A model generated the notes under the pieces. It ran no database searches. It was given only the letters and a program-made list of their open reading frames with translations, and was not told where the DNA came from. 9,014 nucleotides of DNA, from positions 1 through 9,014 of the forward strand of contig JAJYLM010000079.1 in assembly GCA_021787655.1 (NCBI GenBank), written 5' to 3'. Position numbers and translations under genes: made by a program. Position 1 is the first letter of the stretch; every line of letters starts with the position of its first letter. The DNA is from a bacterium (GTDB taxonomy: Bacteria; JAMCPX01). Below are positions 1 to 7,831 of the stretch, piece by piece.

Positions 1-228
1 GGTTACCTTCACGACATCGCTCATGTCCAGATGCTGTTCCTGCAACGCTGCTCTGATTGCTTCAAGCACAGACCTGGTTTGTTCCTCTATCCCGCCTTGA
101 ACCAGATTCCCGGTGACGGGATCCAGAGGTATCTGACCGGACAGGAATAAAAATCCGTTGCTCACGACAATCTGCGAATACGGGCCGATGGCCCGGGGAA
201 GCTTATCCGAGGTCATGCATCGTTTCAT
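1..228 (-). CDS. ridA: RidA/YjgF family enamine/imine deaminase, N-terminal part (gene cut by window edge)
   Basis: RidA proteins are small cytoplasmic trimers that hydrolyse the reactive 2-aminoacrylate-type enamines and imines released by PLP enzymes such as threonine dehydratase. Seventy-six codons are present, about 60% of the usual 125-130. The N-terminal signature AIGPYSQ is at residues 13-19 and the strand FLSGQIPLDPVTG at 28-40, both matching the family closely. The catalytic arginine near residue 105 lies outside the window, so activity cannot be judged and a non-deaminating paralogue is possible. The ATG at 228-226 is chosen because GGGAG lies seven bases upstream and the N-terminus then matches family length; a second ATG at 216-214 would be shorter. 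The start overlaps the rel stop codon as ATGA, which suggests translational coupling. Confidence 0.9.
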   Translation of the reverse strand, partial: MKRCMTSDKLPRAIGPYSQIVVSNGFLFLSGQIPLDPVTGNLVQGGIEEQTRSVLEAIRAALQEQHLDMSDVVKVT

Positions 229-2387
229 GCGCTCTCTCCCGACATTACCCTCTGCACATTGGTAACATCTTTTATTTTGGCTATATTGTTGGATATGTCA
301 CGGAGCTGATGGGTGTCCTTGACAGCGATCTCGAACATGAGCGTTGATTTCTGGTTCCTGTTGGGCGCAACGGATGCACGGATAATGTTGATGCCCATGG
401 ACGAAATGGAGTTCGTTATATTGGCGAGCAGTCCCGGCTTGTCGATACCGGTCACCAGGATCTTGACCGGCCGCAGGATGTTGCTCCCAACATCCCACTC
501 GGCATCGATCTTACGTTCGGTATCAAGTTCAAGCGTCCGCGGACAGTCTGCGGTATGTATGGTTATACCCCGTCCTCTGGTGATAAACCCGACGATCGGG
601 TCACCGACAATAGGGTTACAGCAATGCGCAAACCTGACGAGGATATCATCCATTCCTTTAATCTTGACAGCCGTCGACGATTTCCGTGCAACGAGCTTGA
701 AGAGCTTGGATATTGCGCTGTCGGTCTTCGGCTTGAGCTCGTTCAGCTTGTCCAGAGGGATAAGATGCTTCATGACCTGGAACGGCGACACCTTGCCGTA
801 TCCCACCTGGGAATACAGGCTATCGATGGTTTTGATACCCGCTTCCGACAGGTAATGGTTCATTTCGTTCGACCCCGCAAATTTGGAGAACTCGAAATTG
901 AATTTGGAAAACTCGCTTTCGAGCAATTCCTTACCGATGCTCTGGCTCTCTTCGCGCTCCTCCTTGCTCAGCCACTGCCGGATCTTTGCCTTGGTCTTGG
1001 GTACGATAACGATCCTCAGCCAGTCCCGGGTCGGATGGGCTGTCGGCGACGTAATGACCTCGACGGTATCCCCGTTTTTCAGAGAAGATTTCAATGGGAC
1101 GATCTTGCCGTTTATCTTTGCACTGGCGCAGTGGTTCCCGACGTCCGTGTGGATTGCATAGGCAAAATCAAGCGGTGTTGCGCCCACCGGAAGCTCGATA
1201 ACATCCCCTTTGGGCGTAAACACGTAGACCTCATCCGGAAAGAGGTCAACCTTGACGAACTGCATAAAGGATTCCGGGTCTTTCAATTCCTGCTGCCATT
1301 CTATGAGGTGGCGTACCCACCGGAATGTGACATCTTCCTTCGTATCGACCAGCTTTCCTTCTTTGTACTTCCAGTGTGCAGCAATACCTTCTTCGGCGAC
1401 GATGTGCATCTCCCTCGTCCTTATCTGTATCTCGACCTTCTCACCCTTGGGTCCGATAACGGTCGTGTGGAGCGACTGATACATGTTGTTCTTCGGCATT
1501 GCTATATAATCCTTGAATCTCCCGGGCACGGGCCGCCATGTCGTGTGGATGATGCCGAGCGCCTGGTAACAGTCCTTAATACCGTCGACGATGACCCTGA
1601 ATGCCGTGATGTCGTACACCTGTTCGAAATCGAGGTTGTACTTTTCCATCTTCTGGTAAATACCATACAGATGTTTTGGCCTGCCGCTCACATCAACCTT
1701 CATACCTTCTTTTTCGAGGATGCCTCTCATGATGTGTTCGACCTCATGTACGTACTTTTCCCGTTCCTTGCGGGTCTTGGCCACCATTTTCGACAGCTTG
1801 TAGTAGAGTTCCGGTTTGGTAAAACGGAAGGCGAGGTCCTCGAGTTCGGATTTCAACCAGTAAATACCAAGCCGGTGGGCTATTGGCGCGTAGATATCAA
1901 GGGTTTCCCTGGCTATGATCTCACGCTTGTCCTCGGGCATGTATTCGAGCGTTCTCATGTTGTTCAGGCGATCGGCCAGCTTGATGATGATGACCCGGAT
2001 GTCTTTTGCCATCGCGACCAGCATCTTGCGGAAGTTTTCCGCTTGTTTTGCAAGCTCCGTATTGAATGTGATATTGCTGATCTTGGTGACGCCCTCGACC
2101 AGGTCCGCAACTTCCTTACCGAACAGATCGCTGACCTCGTCTATGGTCGCCCAGGTGTCTTCCACGGTATCATGGAGCAGTCCTGCGGCAATGGTAGGAA
2201 CATCCATTTTGAGGGAGGCGAGAATACCCGCAACCTCCATCGGATGAACGAGATATGGCTCACCGGACATCCGTACCTGTCCATTGTGAACCTTGGCGGA
2301 AAATACGTACGCTTTGTTAATTAAGTCTAAATCAGCTTCAGGGTTATACGATAGGATCTTTTCATGGATTTCGTTTAACCGTATCAT
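225..2387 (-). CDS. rel: Bifunctional (p)ppGpp synthetase/hydrolase (Rel/SpoT type)
   Basis: This cytoplasmic long RSH enzyme makes (p)ppGpp from ATP and GTP or GDP during starvation and hydrolyses it again. Its 720 residues are the normal length and all domains are in order. The HD hydrolase domain (about 25-180) has H48, H72-D73, E77-D78 and D139, so hydrolysis is expected. The synthetase domain (about 235-345) has D259, E319 and the RFKD motif at 290-293, which is typical of bifunctional enzymes rather than RelA-only synthetases. A TGS domain follows (about 385-447), then a helical region, a zinc-finger-like segment with C589-C590, H611 and C615, and an ACT domain (about 640-715). The start matches the family N-terminus but has only a weak ribosome-binding site. 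It lies 97 bases after rpoZ and overlaps ridA by four bases. Confidence 0.97.
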   Translation of the reverse strand: MIRLNEIHEKILSYNPEADLDLINKAYVFSAKVHNGQVRMSGEPYLVHPMEVAGILASLKMDVPTIAAGLLHDTVEDTWATIDEVSDLFGKEVADLVEGVTKISNITFNTELAKQAENFRKMLVAMAKDIRVIIIKLADRLNNMRTLEYMPEDKREIIARETLDIYAPIAHRLGIYWLKSELEDLAFRFTKPELYYKLSKMVAKTRKEREKYVHEVEHIMRGILEKEGMKVDVSGRPKHLYGIYQKMEKYNLDFEQVYDITAFRVIVDGIKDCYQALGIIHTTWRPVPGRFKDYIAMPKNNMYQSLHTTVIGPKGEKVEIQIRTREMHIVAEEGIAAHWKYKEGKLVDTKEDVTFRWVRHLIEWQQELKDPESFMQFVKVDLFPDEVYVFTPKGDVIELPVGATPLDFAYAIHTDVGNHCASAKINGKIVPLKSSLKNGDTVEVITSPTAHPTRDWLRIVIVPKTKAKIRQWLSKEEREESQSIGKELLESEFSKFNFEFSKFAGSNEMNHYLSEAGIKTIDSLYSQVGYGKVSPFQVMKHLIPLDKLNELKPKTDSAISKLFKLVARKSSTAVKIKGMDDILVRFAHCCNPIVGDPIVGFITRGRGITIHTADCPRTLELDTERKIDAEWDVGSNILRPVKILVTGIDKPGLLANITNSISSMGINIIRASVAPNRNQKSTLMFEIAVKDTHQLRDISNNIAKIKDVTNVQRVMSGESA

Positions 2388-2429
2388 AGCTTTTCACTGT
2401 GGAGCTGTTGAGCGTTGCACGGTTATAAC

Positions 2430-2447
2430 AGCAGGGACGCTCCTGCT
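2430..2447. other. Short hairpin in the rpoZ-rel spacer
   Basis: AGCAGG and CCTGCT form a perfect six-base stem around a six-base loop, in the 97-base gap between rpoZ and rel. The eight-base palindrome GTTATAAC (2422-2429) directly adjoins it on the rel side. No T-run follows on the minus strand, so it is not a standard intrinsic terminator. It could fold in the leader before rel and affect attenuation or RNA processing, or be chance. The rest of the spacer shows nothing clear. Confidence 0.3.
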
Positions 2448-2486
2448 CATACCGTTTTCCCCTCACCTCTGTGTCAATCCCTGAAT

Positions 2487-2699
2487 CTATTTCTTTTTTT
2501 TCGGCGTTCCGACAATATACGGGATCTTGCTCGCAGCAACCTCGCGCAGCGCCAGCACTATCTCCTTGTTGTCGTCCTTGTTTTCGATGAGCTGAAACGC
2601 GCCTTTGATCAACTGCCGGGCCCGCTTCATCACCATCTGTGCGAGTATGAACCTGTTATTCGTAATCTTCAATGAGTCTTCTACTGTTACCCTTGCCAT
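2487..2699 (-). CDS. rpoZ: DNA-directed RNA polymerase subunit omega
   Basis: Omega is the smallest core RNA polymerase subunit; it clamps the beta-prime C-terminus during assembly and in many proteobacteria forms part of a ppGpp-binding site. The 70-residue product begins MARVTVED and contains the conserved stretch NRFILAQMVMKRARQL (residues 15-30), then EIVLALREVAASKI (46-59) and a lysine-rich tail. It is shorter than the 91-residue E. coli protein, but short forms are common outside the gamma-proteobacteria. AGAGG lies eight bases upstream of the ATG and fixes the start. It follows recJ by 44 bases and precedes rel. The pairing with rel fits the well-known rpoZ-spoT neighbourhood, although gmk, often found just upstream, is absent here. 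Confidence 0.95.
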   Translation of the reverse strand: MARVTVEDSLKITNNRFILAQMVMKRARQLIKGAFQLIENKDDNKEIVLALREVAASKIPYIVGTPKKKK

Positions 2700-2718
2700 A
2701 TAGTGTACCTCTTTTTAC

Positions 2719-2747
2719 AGTCTAAATCAGACCGTTCATTTTGTCAA
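2719..2747 (-). promoter_or_regulatory. Possible sigma-70 type promoter for rpoZ-rel-ridA
   Basis: On the minus strand a perfect -35 box, TTGACA (2747-2742), is followed after 17 bases by TAGACT (2724-2719), four of six matches to the -10 consensus. The recJ stop codon lies inside the -35 box. The predicted start near 2712 would leave a leader of only about 13 bases, with the AGAGG ribosome site almost at the 5' end. That is tight and lowers confidence. If real, it would let rpoZ and rel be transcribed independently of the upstream export genes. Confidence 0.35.
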
Positions 2748-4459
2748 TTGTCCAATCCCGCGATATCCTTCAAGACCAATTCTATGGTATCGCTGCCGTT
2801 ATATGCGTTATTCCTGATATAGTAAGCTATATTTGCATGCTTCGGAAGACGGTCGATGGAATCCACCGTGTTGAAGGCGACGACACCGAGGGTCGTATCG
2901 TCCTGGACCGCCTTGCACCGCAGGACATTGTGCTTCAGAAGAACGGGGTCTCTCAGCTTGACGTCATACGAAACGAACACAGGCTCCGCATTCCCCGTAC
3001 CGTACGGCATCATCAATTTCAGTTCATCACTGACCTTCCTGGTAATCTGTTTGAGCTTCAGGACACCGTCGATGGTAAGGATCGGCGTCATCATGTCGCC
3101 GGTCAGGGTCGTGTCGAGCAGTTTAAAGAAGTTATTCCTGAAGATGTCCAGTTTGTCGGTCTTGATGACAAGCCCGGCAGCAAGTTTATGCCCTCCGAAG
3201 CCGACCAGGTATTCGCTGAGGCTTTTCAATGTTTCATAGATATGTATGGACTGAATGCTCCGTGCAGATCCCTTGCCGACACCGCTGTTCAAAGAAATCA
3301 GAATCGTCGGTTTATAATACGCCTCGACAAGCTTGGAAGCAACGACCCCGATGACACCGGGATGCCATTCTTCCGAAGCAAGTACGATGCCTTTGCTCTT
3401 TTTCATGACCGTATCTTTATTGATGATCTCGAGTGCGTCCCTGAATATCCTCTGCTCTATCAGTTGCCGGTCACTGTTGATCTTATCCAGCGCCCTGGCA
3501 AGCTTGTTGGCGAGCGCAGGATTGTCCGTTGTCAGGAGCTGAACACCGATGGCAGGGTCATCGAGCCTGCCCGCTGCATTGATCCTCGGAGCAATCCTGA
3601 AACTCACGTCGGCAGCCCGCACCGCAGTTCCCGGTACGGATGCAATTTCCTTGATCGCCTGTATACCCTGCCGTTCGGAATCGCTCAGGACTTTGATGCC
3701 TGTACTGACTATAATCCTGTTTTCCCCGGTGAACGGCACGATGTCGGCAATCGTCCCGAGCACGACGAGATCCAGGTAACGTTTCAGGTTCGGCATGCTC
3801 ATGGAGTTGAAGAACCCTTCCTTTTTCATGGTACTGCGCAGGCCCATAAGCAGGTTGAACGCCACACCGACGCCTGCCAGGACGCTGATATCCTGTACTT
3901 CGCTCTCCTTGGGGTCGAGTATCGCATACGCCGGCGGAATCGTGTCCGGAATTTCATGATGGTCGACGATGATCGTCTCCATATTGTTCTGTTTTGCAAA
4001 CGCTATTTCTTCAGCATTCGATATTCCGCAATCCAGGGTTATGAGGAGCTTGTAGCCGCTGCTGACGAACTTCTTTATGCTCTCTTTGTTGAGTCCGTAT
4101 CCTTCTTTGAGCCTGCTCGGAATGTAATAACCGACTGCAGCACCGACCGATTTCAGGAAAAGATAGACGATGGACACGGACGAAATTCCGTCCACATCAT
4201 AGTCTCCGTAGAGCATGATCTTATCATGGTTCTGCAGTGCCTTGATGATCCTCTTCACGGCCTTTTCCATGCCGTCGATGAGAAACGGCGACGGCATGTT
4301 CTTGAGGTCGGGATACAGAAAGCGCCGTATCTGGTCATCCTCGGTCATACCGCGGTTGACGAGGACCGTGGACAATACCTCCGTTATACCCAGTGACTGT
4401 GACAGCTTGGCGGCCCTGTTTTCCTGAGTGCTATTCCTCTTTTCCCACCGCTTCGACAT
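2744..4459 (-). CDS. recJ: Single-stranded-DNA-specific 5'-3' exonuclease RecJ
   Basis: RecJ is a cytoplasmic DHH-family nuclease that degrades single-stranded DNA 5' to 3' in RecFOR recombination, mismatch repair and base excision repair. The 571 residues are the usual length. The metal-binding motifs are all visible: DYDVDG (86-91), LDCG (142-145), DHHE (166-169) and GTIADIVP (235-242). NAAGR (294-298), WHPGVIG (365-371), GKGSARS (395-401) and the DHHA1 motif GGHKLAAG (422-429) follow, with an OB-like C-terminal domain from about residue 455. Nothing essential appears missing, so I expect an active enzyme. The ATG overlaps the secDF stop by one base (TAATG); the upstream sequence is only a GAAGAAG run, so initiation probably depends on ribosomes finishing secDF. 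Confidence 0.96.
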   Translation of the reverse strand: MSKRWEKRNSTQENRAAKLSQSLGITEVLSTVLVNRGMTEDDQIRRFLYPDLKNMPSPFLIDGMEKAVKRIIKALQNHDKIMLYGDYDVDGISSVSIVYLFLKSVGAAVGYYIPSRLKEGYGLNKESIKKFVSSGYKLLITLDCGISNAEEIAFAKQNNMETIIVDHHEIPDTIPPAYAILDPKESEVQDISVLAGVGVAFNLLMGLRSTMKKEGFFNSMSMPNLKRYLDLVVLGTIADIVPFTGENRIIVSTGIKVLSDSERQGIQAIKEIASVPGTAVRAADVSFRIAPRINAAGRLDDPAIGVQLLTTDNPALANKLARALDKINSDRQLIEQRIFRDALEIINKDTVMKKSKGIVLASEEWHPGVIGVVASKLVEAYYKPTILISLNSGVGKGSARSIQSIHIYETLKSLSEYLVGFGGHKLAAGLVIKTDKLDIFRNNFFKLLDTTLTGDMMTPILTIDGVLKLKQITRKVSDELKLMMPYGTGNAEPVFVSYDVKLRDPVLLKHNVLRCKAVQDDTTLGVVAFNTVDSIDRLPKHANIAYYIRNNAYNGSDTIELVLKDIAGLDN

Positions 4460-7095
4460 TACTTCTTCTTCTGGAACAACCTTCCCTTTTCGCCTATCCA
4501 GTCCACGACAATGGCACTTGCTATGAACACGGATGAATACGTGCCAACGATGACACCGATAAGCATGGCAAGAGAAAAGTCATGCAATACGGAGCCCCCC
4601 ATCAAAAACATGGCGAGGACCACCAGGAACACCGTCAGCGACGTTATGATCGTTCTGCTCAAAACCTCGTTGATGCTCCTGTTGAAAAGTTCAACATTCG
4701 TTTCGTTCTTTCTCGTCTTTAACCGTTCCCGTATCCTGTCGAACACGACGACCGTATCCGTCAGGGAGTAACCGGCGAGGGTCAGCAGGGCTGTAACGAC
4801 GAGCAGCGTTATCTCCTTGTCCATCAGGTAGAATATGCCAAGGACCACAAGAACGTCGTGTGCCGTCGCAATGGTGGCCGCAACACCGAATTTGAACTCG
4901 AACCGCCACGCGATATAGATGATGATCGCGATCAGGGACAGGATGATGGCCCACAGTGCATTTTTCTGCAGGTTCTTCCCGACCACAGGTCCTATCTCGT
5001 TCGTATTTTCCACCTCAAACTTATTGTTCGGGAACGACGTCTTCAGGGCATTGATAATCTTGTCCGCAATATCCTCACGGATCTGTTTCACCTTCTTGAC
5101 GCTGATCAGGAACTCGTTCAGCTTGGGAAGTTCCTGGATCTCAGGAGTGGGGATATCGGCCTTTTCGAGCACCTTTCTGATATCGGAAATGCCTATCGCG
5201 TTCTGGAATTTAATCTGGACTGATGTTCCTCCGCCGAAATCGATGCCGATATTCGCCTTGCCCCGTGCTATCTGAATGCCGGCTATGATACCTATTGTCA
5301 CCAGAATACCCGATATGACGTAGGTAAATTTGCGTGCACCCATGAAATTGATATTTGTCTTGCCGATGAATTCGAGGAACCTCAGCTTGGTGAGCCGTAC
5401 TCTTGAATTCAGGTAATCGAAGAACGCCCGGGTCGCAAAAAGGCCGGTGAACAGGTTCAGGGTAACACCGATACTGAGGGTCACGGCAAAACCCTTGATG
5501 GGGCCCGTGCCGAAAATATACAGAATGATAGCGGTGATCAGGGTCGTGATGTGCGAGTCGATAATCGTGTAGAAGGCCTTATCATACCCTGCATCCACGG
5601 AAGCGCGGATAGGTTTGCCGAGTTTGAGTTCCTCCCTCGTCCTCTCGAAGTTCAGCACGTTCGTATCGACGGCCATACCGATCGACAGGATGATACCGGC
5701 GATGCCCGGCAGGGTCAGCGTCGCACCGAACAGCGCCAGGATTGCGAGCAGCATAATGACGTTGATGATAAGACCGATGTCCGCTATGACACCGGCAACG
5801 ATATAGTACAGGAGCATGAACACGATGACGAATATGCCTCCCGCGATTGCAGCCGTCATTCCCTCGCGAATGGAATCTGATCCCAGCGTCGGACCGACAA
5901 CGTTTTTCATCAAAATTTTGACCGGTGCAGGCAAAGCCCCGGCGCGCAGCACTATCGCAAGGTCTTTTGCTTCATCCTCACTGAAGTTACCGGTTATCTG
6001 GGCTACTCCACCGCTGATCCTCTCTCTGATAACCGGAGCGGAATAAACGATATCATCGAGGACGATTGCGAGCCGCTGCTGCACATGTGCGGCAGTGAGC
6101 TGATCGAACAGGCGTGCGCCCCTCGAATTGAACCGTATGCCGACGTACGGCTGGTTATACTCGCCGCCTATCTCCATCCGTGCATCGGTCAGCATGTCGC
6201 CGGTCATGGAAACGTCTTTATCGAGTATGTAGGTCTGGTAGGTTGTAAGATTCGTATTCTTGTCCTTGTTGACTTTATACCCGACCATGTACTGGGGAGG
6301 TACCTTGCCGGCAAGGAACTGTTCGAGCTGGTTTTTATTGTATGCCCACAGATACGGACTGTTGACAGTCTGGCCATTGGGCAGATTTACCGGCGTGGAC
6401 CCGGCATAAACGCCATCGGGCAGTTTTTTCGTGTCCTTGGTAAGATCCGACAGAAATGCCGGTTCGTCATCGACGAGCATAAACTCCAGCTGGGCGGTCT
6501 TCCCGATGATCTCTATCGCCCGTGCCGGATCCTTGATGCCGGGAAGTTCAACGATGATCTGATCGCTGCCCTGGGGCTGGATGATGGGCTCGGTCACCCC
6601 GAATTGATCCACCCTGTTCCGTATATTGTCCACGGCCTGGCTCAGGATGTTCGTTTGCATATACTTGACTTCGGAGCCGGTCAGCGCAAATGCAAAAGAC
6701 GGCGGCTGTGACGTTTCCAGTTTCTGCAGATCCGGGAAATCATCCTTGATAATGGTCAGCAGGTTATCCGTGTCATTAACGCTGGCCAGCTGCAGGTCTA
6801 TTTCTCCGGTTGTGGTCACCGACAGGGACTGGACTGCAATGTGCTTTGCATCCATCGAAGACTTCAGCTCGGTCGCCTTTCTCGTCAGGTCGTCCTTGAT
6901 AGCCTTGTTGATATCAACGCCGAAGACGATGTACGTGCCGCCTTTCAGATCGAGTCCGAGGTTGAGCTTCGCCGATGGGAACAGTCCGCTCCACCACTGG
7001 GGCAGCTGGTTGACAAACGACGGCAGCACGATAAAGACAGAGATAACGGTCAGCAATCCTACGAGTACCAATCTCCACACAATATTCTTCCGCAT
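4459..7095 (-). CDS. secDF: SecD-SecF fusion, protein-export membrane protein
   Basis: SecDF uses the proton gradient to pull proteins out of the SecYEG channel on the outer face of the cytoplasmic membrane. The 878-residue product is a full SecD followed without a break by a full SecF. The SecD half (1 to about 568) has a first membrane helix (8-25), LGLDLKGG (46-53), a periplasmic domain to about 405, then helices including MAVDTNVLNFER (474-485), with D477 at the position of the conserved proton-relay aspartate. The SecF half (about 572-878) begins at the NINFMGARK segment (581-589), has GIDFGGGT (617-624) and GYSLTDTVVVFDRIRE (775-790), with D780 and D786. It is longer than B. subtilis SecDF because of a large SecD periplasmic domain. 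AGGAG lies five bases upstream of the ATG. Confidence 0.96.
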   Translation of the reverse strand: MRKNIVWRLVLVGLLTVISVFIVLPSFVNQLPQWWSGLFPSAKLNLGLDLKGGTYIVFGVDINKAIKDDLTRKATELKSSMDAKHIAVQSLSVTTTGEIDLQLASVNDTDNLLTIIKDDFPDLQKLETSQPPSFAFALTGSEVKYMQTNILSQAVDNIRNRVDQFGVTEPIIQPQGSDQIIVELPGIKDPARAIEIIGKTAQLEFMLVDDEPAFLSDLTKDTKKLPDGVYAGSTPVNLPNGQTVNSPYLWAYNKNQLEQFLAGKVPPQYMVGYKVNKDKNTNLTTYQTYILDKDVSMTGDMLTDARMEIGGEYNQPYVGIRFNSRGARLFDQLTAAHVQQRLAIVLDDIVYSAPVIRERISGGVAQITGNFSEDEAKDLAIVLRAGALPAPVKILMKNVVGPTLGSDSIREGMTAAIAGGIFVIVFMLLYYIVAGVIADIGLIINVIMLLAILALFGATLTLPGIAGIILSIGMAVDTNVLNFERTREELKLGKPIRASVDAGYDKAFYTIIDSHITTLITAIILYIFGTGPIKGFAVTLSIGVTLNLFTGLFATRAFFDYLNSRVRLTKLRFLEFIGKTNINFMGARKFTYVISGILVTIGIIAGIQIARGKANIGIDFGGGTSVQIKFQNAIGISDIRKVLEKADIPTPEIQELPKLNEFLISVKKVKQIREDIADKIINALKTSFPNNKFEVENTNEIGPVVGKNLQKNALWAIILSLIAIIIYIAWRFEFKFGVAATIATAHDVLVVLGIFYLMDKEITLLVVTALLTLAGYSLTDTVVVFDRIRERLKTRKNETNVELFNRSINEVLSRTIITSLTVFLVVLAMFLMGGSVLHDFSLAMLIGVIVGTYSSVFIASAIVVDWIGEKGRLFQKKK

Positions 7096-7100
7096 TTTTG

Positions 7101-7105
7101 CTCCT
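7101..7105 (-). promoter_or_regulatory. Strong secDF ribosome-binding site abutting the HD-gene stop
   Basis: AGGAG lies five bases before the secDF ATG and immediately follows the TAA of the upstream HD-domain gene. Ribosomes ending on that gene would release on top of this site. This supports co-translation of the two genes and fixes the secDF start. Confidence 0.75.
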
Positions 7106-7780
7106 TTAAATTAATTTAACATTGTTGATATACATCGAAAACCGTGTTCCAAGATATTCGGCAGCGCGCTTGCATAAGAGCATTCTCGACAGAAATATTT
7201 CAAAGTATTCAACTACTTCTGATATGCCCGTGTCAATCGTCAGATTCAGGTTAATCTGCTTTGAAGCTCCGTCTGCATCTATCCTGGACTCGGTAACAGC
7301 GTAGTTCACCCGGTCGTGGATATCAAACGAAATGAAATTTCTGTTTCTGACGCGGGACCGGTGAACATGGGTTTTGTCCCCGATGATGATCGCAGCGGTT
7401 ATCTCACTGGTAATTTCTCCACCCTCGTCTTCATGATTTCCGATCGCACTCATGATAACTGCGGTGTCCTCGACTGTAAAGCCGTTCCCGTCAAGGATGT
7501 CCTTTGCCAGAAATGCGCTTGAGAACCCATGATTGGTACGGCTGATCAAATTACCGAGATCGTGCAGATAGCCGGCTATCGATGCGAGCCGGACACTCTT
7601 TTCCGGAAACCCGAGTTTTTCCAGGATATAACCGGCCCTCTGTGAGACGAACTCGGCATGCTTTCTGCCATGTTCGGTATACCCGATGCGCTCAAGATGC
7701 TGGTCAGCCATGTCTATATAGACGATGGTCCTCGGGTCGCTGATTACTTTATTGAGCGTTCCGTTTTTATCATTCTCCAT
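7106..7780 (-). CDS. HD-domain phosphohydrolase of unknown substrate
   Basis: This is a soluble 224-residue protein with a single HD metal-dependent phosphohydrolase fold. Candidate metal ligands are H37 or H41 (EHGRKH), H73-D74 (YLHDLGN), H84 (NHGFSSA), H116 (NHEDEGG) and D135 (IIGDKTHVH). The spacing fits an intact HD domain. The C-terminal part (about 145-224) has alternating hydrophobic and charged stretches that suggest a small extra domain. No membrane helix, signal peptide or GGDEF, EAL or HD-GYP signature is seen. It lies between yajC and secDF, a position where I recall similar HD proteins in other bacteria, but I know of no assigned function. Nucleotides or cyclic nucleotides are plausible substrates by family only. 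The ATG has no clear Shine-Dalgarno sequence, so translation may be weak. Confidence 0.85.
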   Translation of the reverse strand: MENDKNGTLNKVISDPRTIVYIDMADQHLERIGYTEHGRKHAEFVSQRAGYILEKLGFPEKSVRLASIAGYLHDLGNLISRTNHGFSSAFLAKDILDGNGFTVEDTAVIMSAIGNHEDEGGEITSEITAAIIIGDKTHVHRSRVRNRNFISFDIHDRVNYAVTESRIDADGASKQINLNLTIDTGISEVVEYFEIFLSRMLLCKRAAEYLGTRFSMYINNVKLI

Positions 7781-7831
7781 CTGTCGTCTGCCGCCCCGAT
7801 TGATGTATAAGCGTATCTTTGCTGACCGGAA

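Noticed and set aside
555..2324. 589-codon open frame antisense to rel
   Set aside because: It is in the codon-aligned antisense register, so it is open simply because rel avoids the codons TTA, CTA and TCA over that stretch. The rel protein is unmistakable and the antisense product resembles no family I recognise.
2410..2442. GAGCGT...ACGCTC inverted repeat as a rpoZ terminator
   Set aside because: The loop is 21 bases, the stem only six, it competes with a tighter hairpin, and no T-run follows.
2449..2477. TTGACA (2477-2472, minus strand) before rel as a third promoter
   Set aside because: The -35 is perfect, but at spacings of 16 to 18 bases the -10 position reads only CGGTAT or GGTATG-like sequence, too poor to call.
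2741..4396. 551-codon open frame antisense to recJ
   Set aside because: Same codon-aligned register and same explanation as the frame opposite rel; RecJ motifs on the other strand are complete.
6085..6711. 208-codon open frame antisense to secDF
   Set aside because: Codon-aligned shadow of the SecD half, with no ribosome site or recognisable domain.
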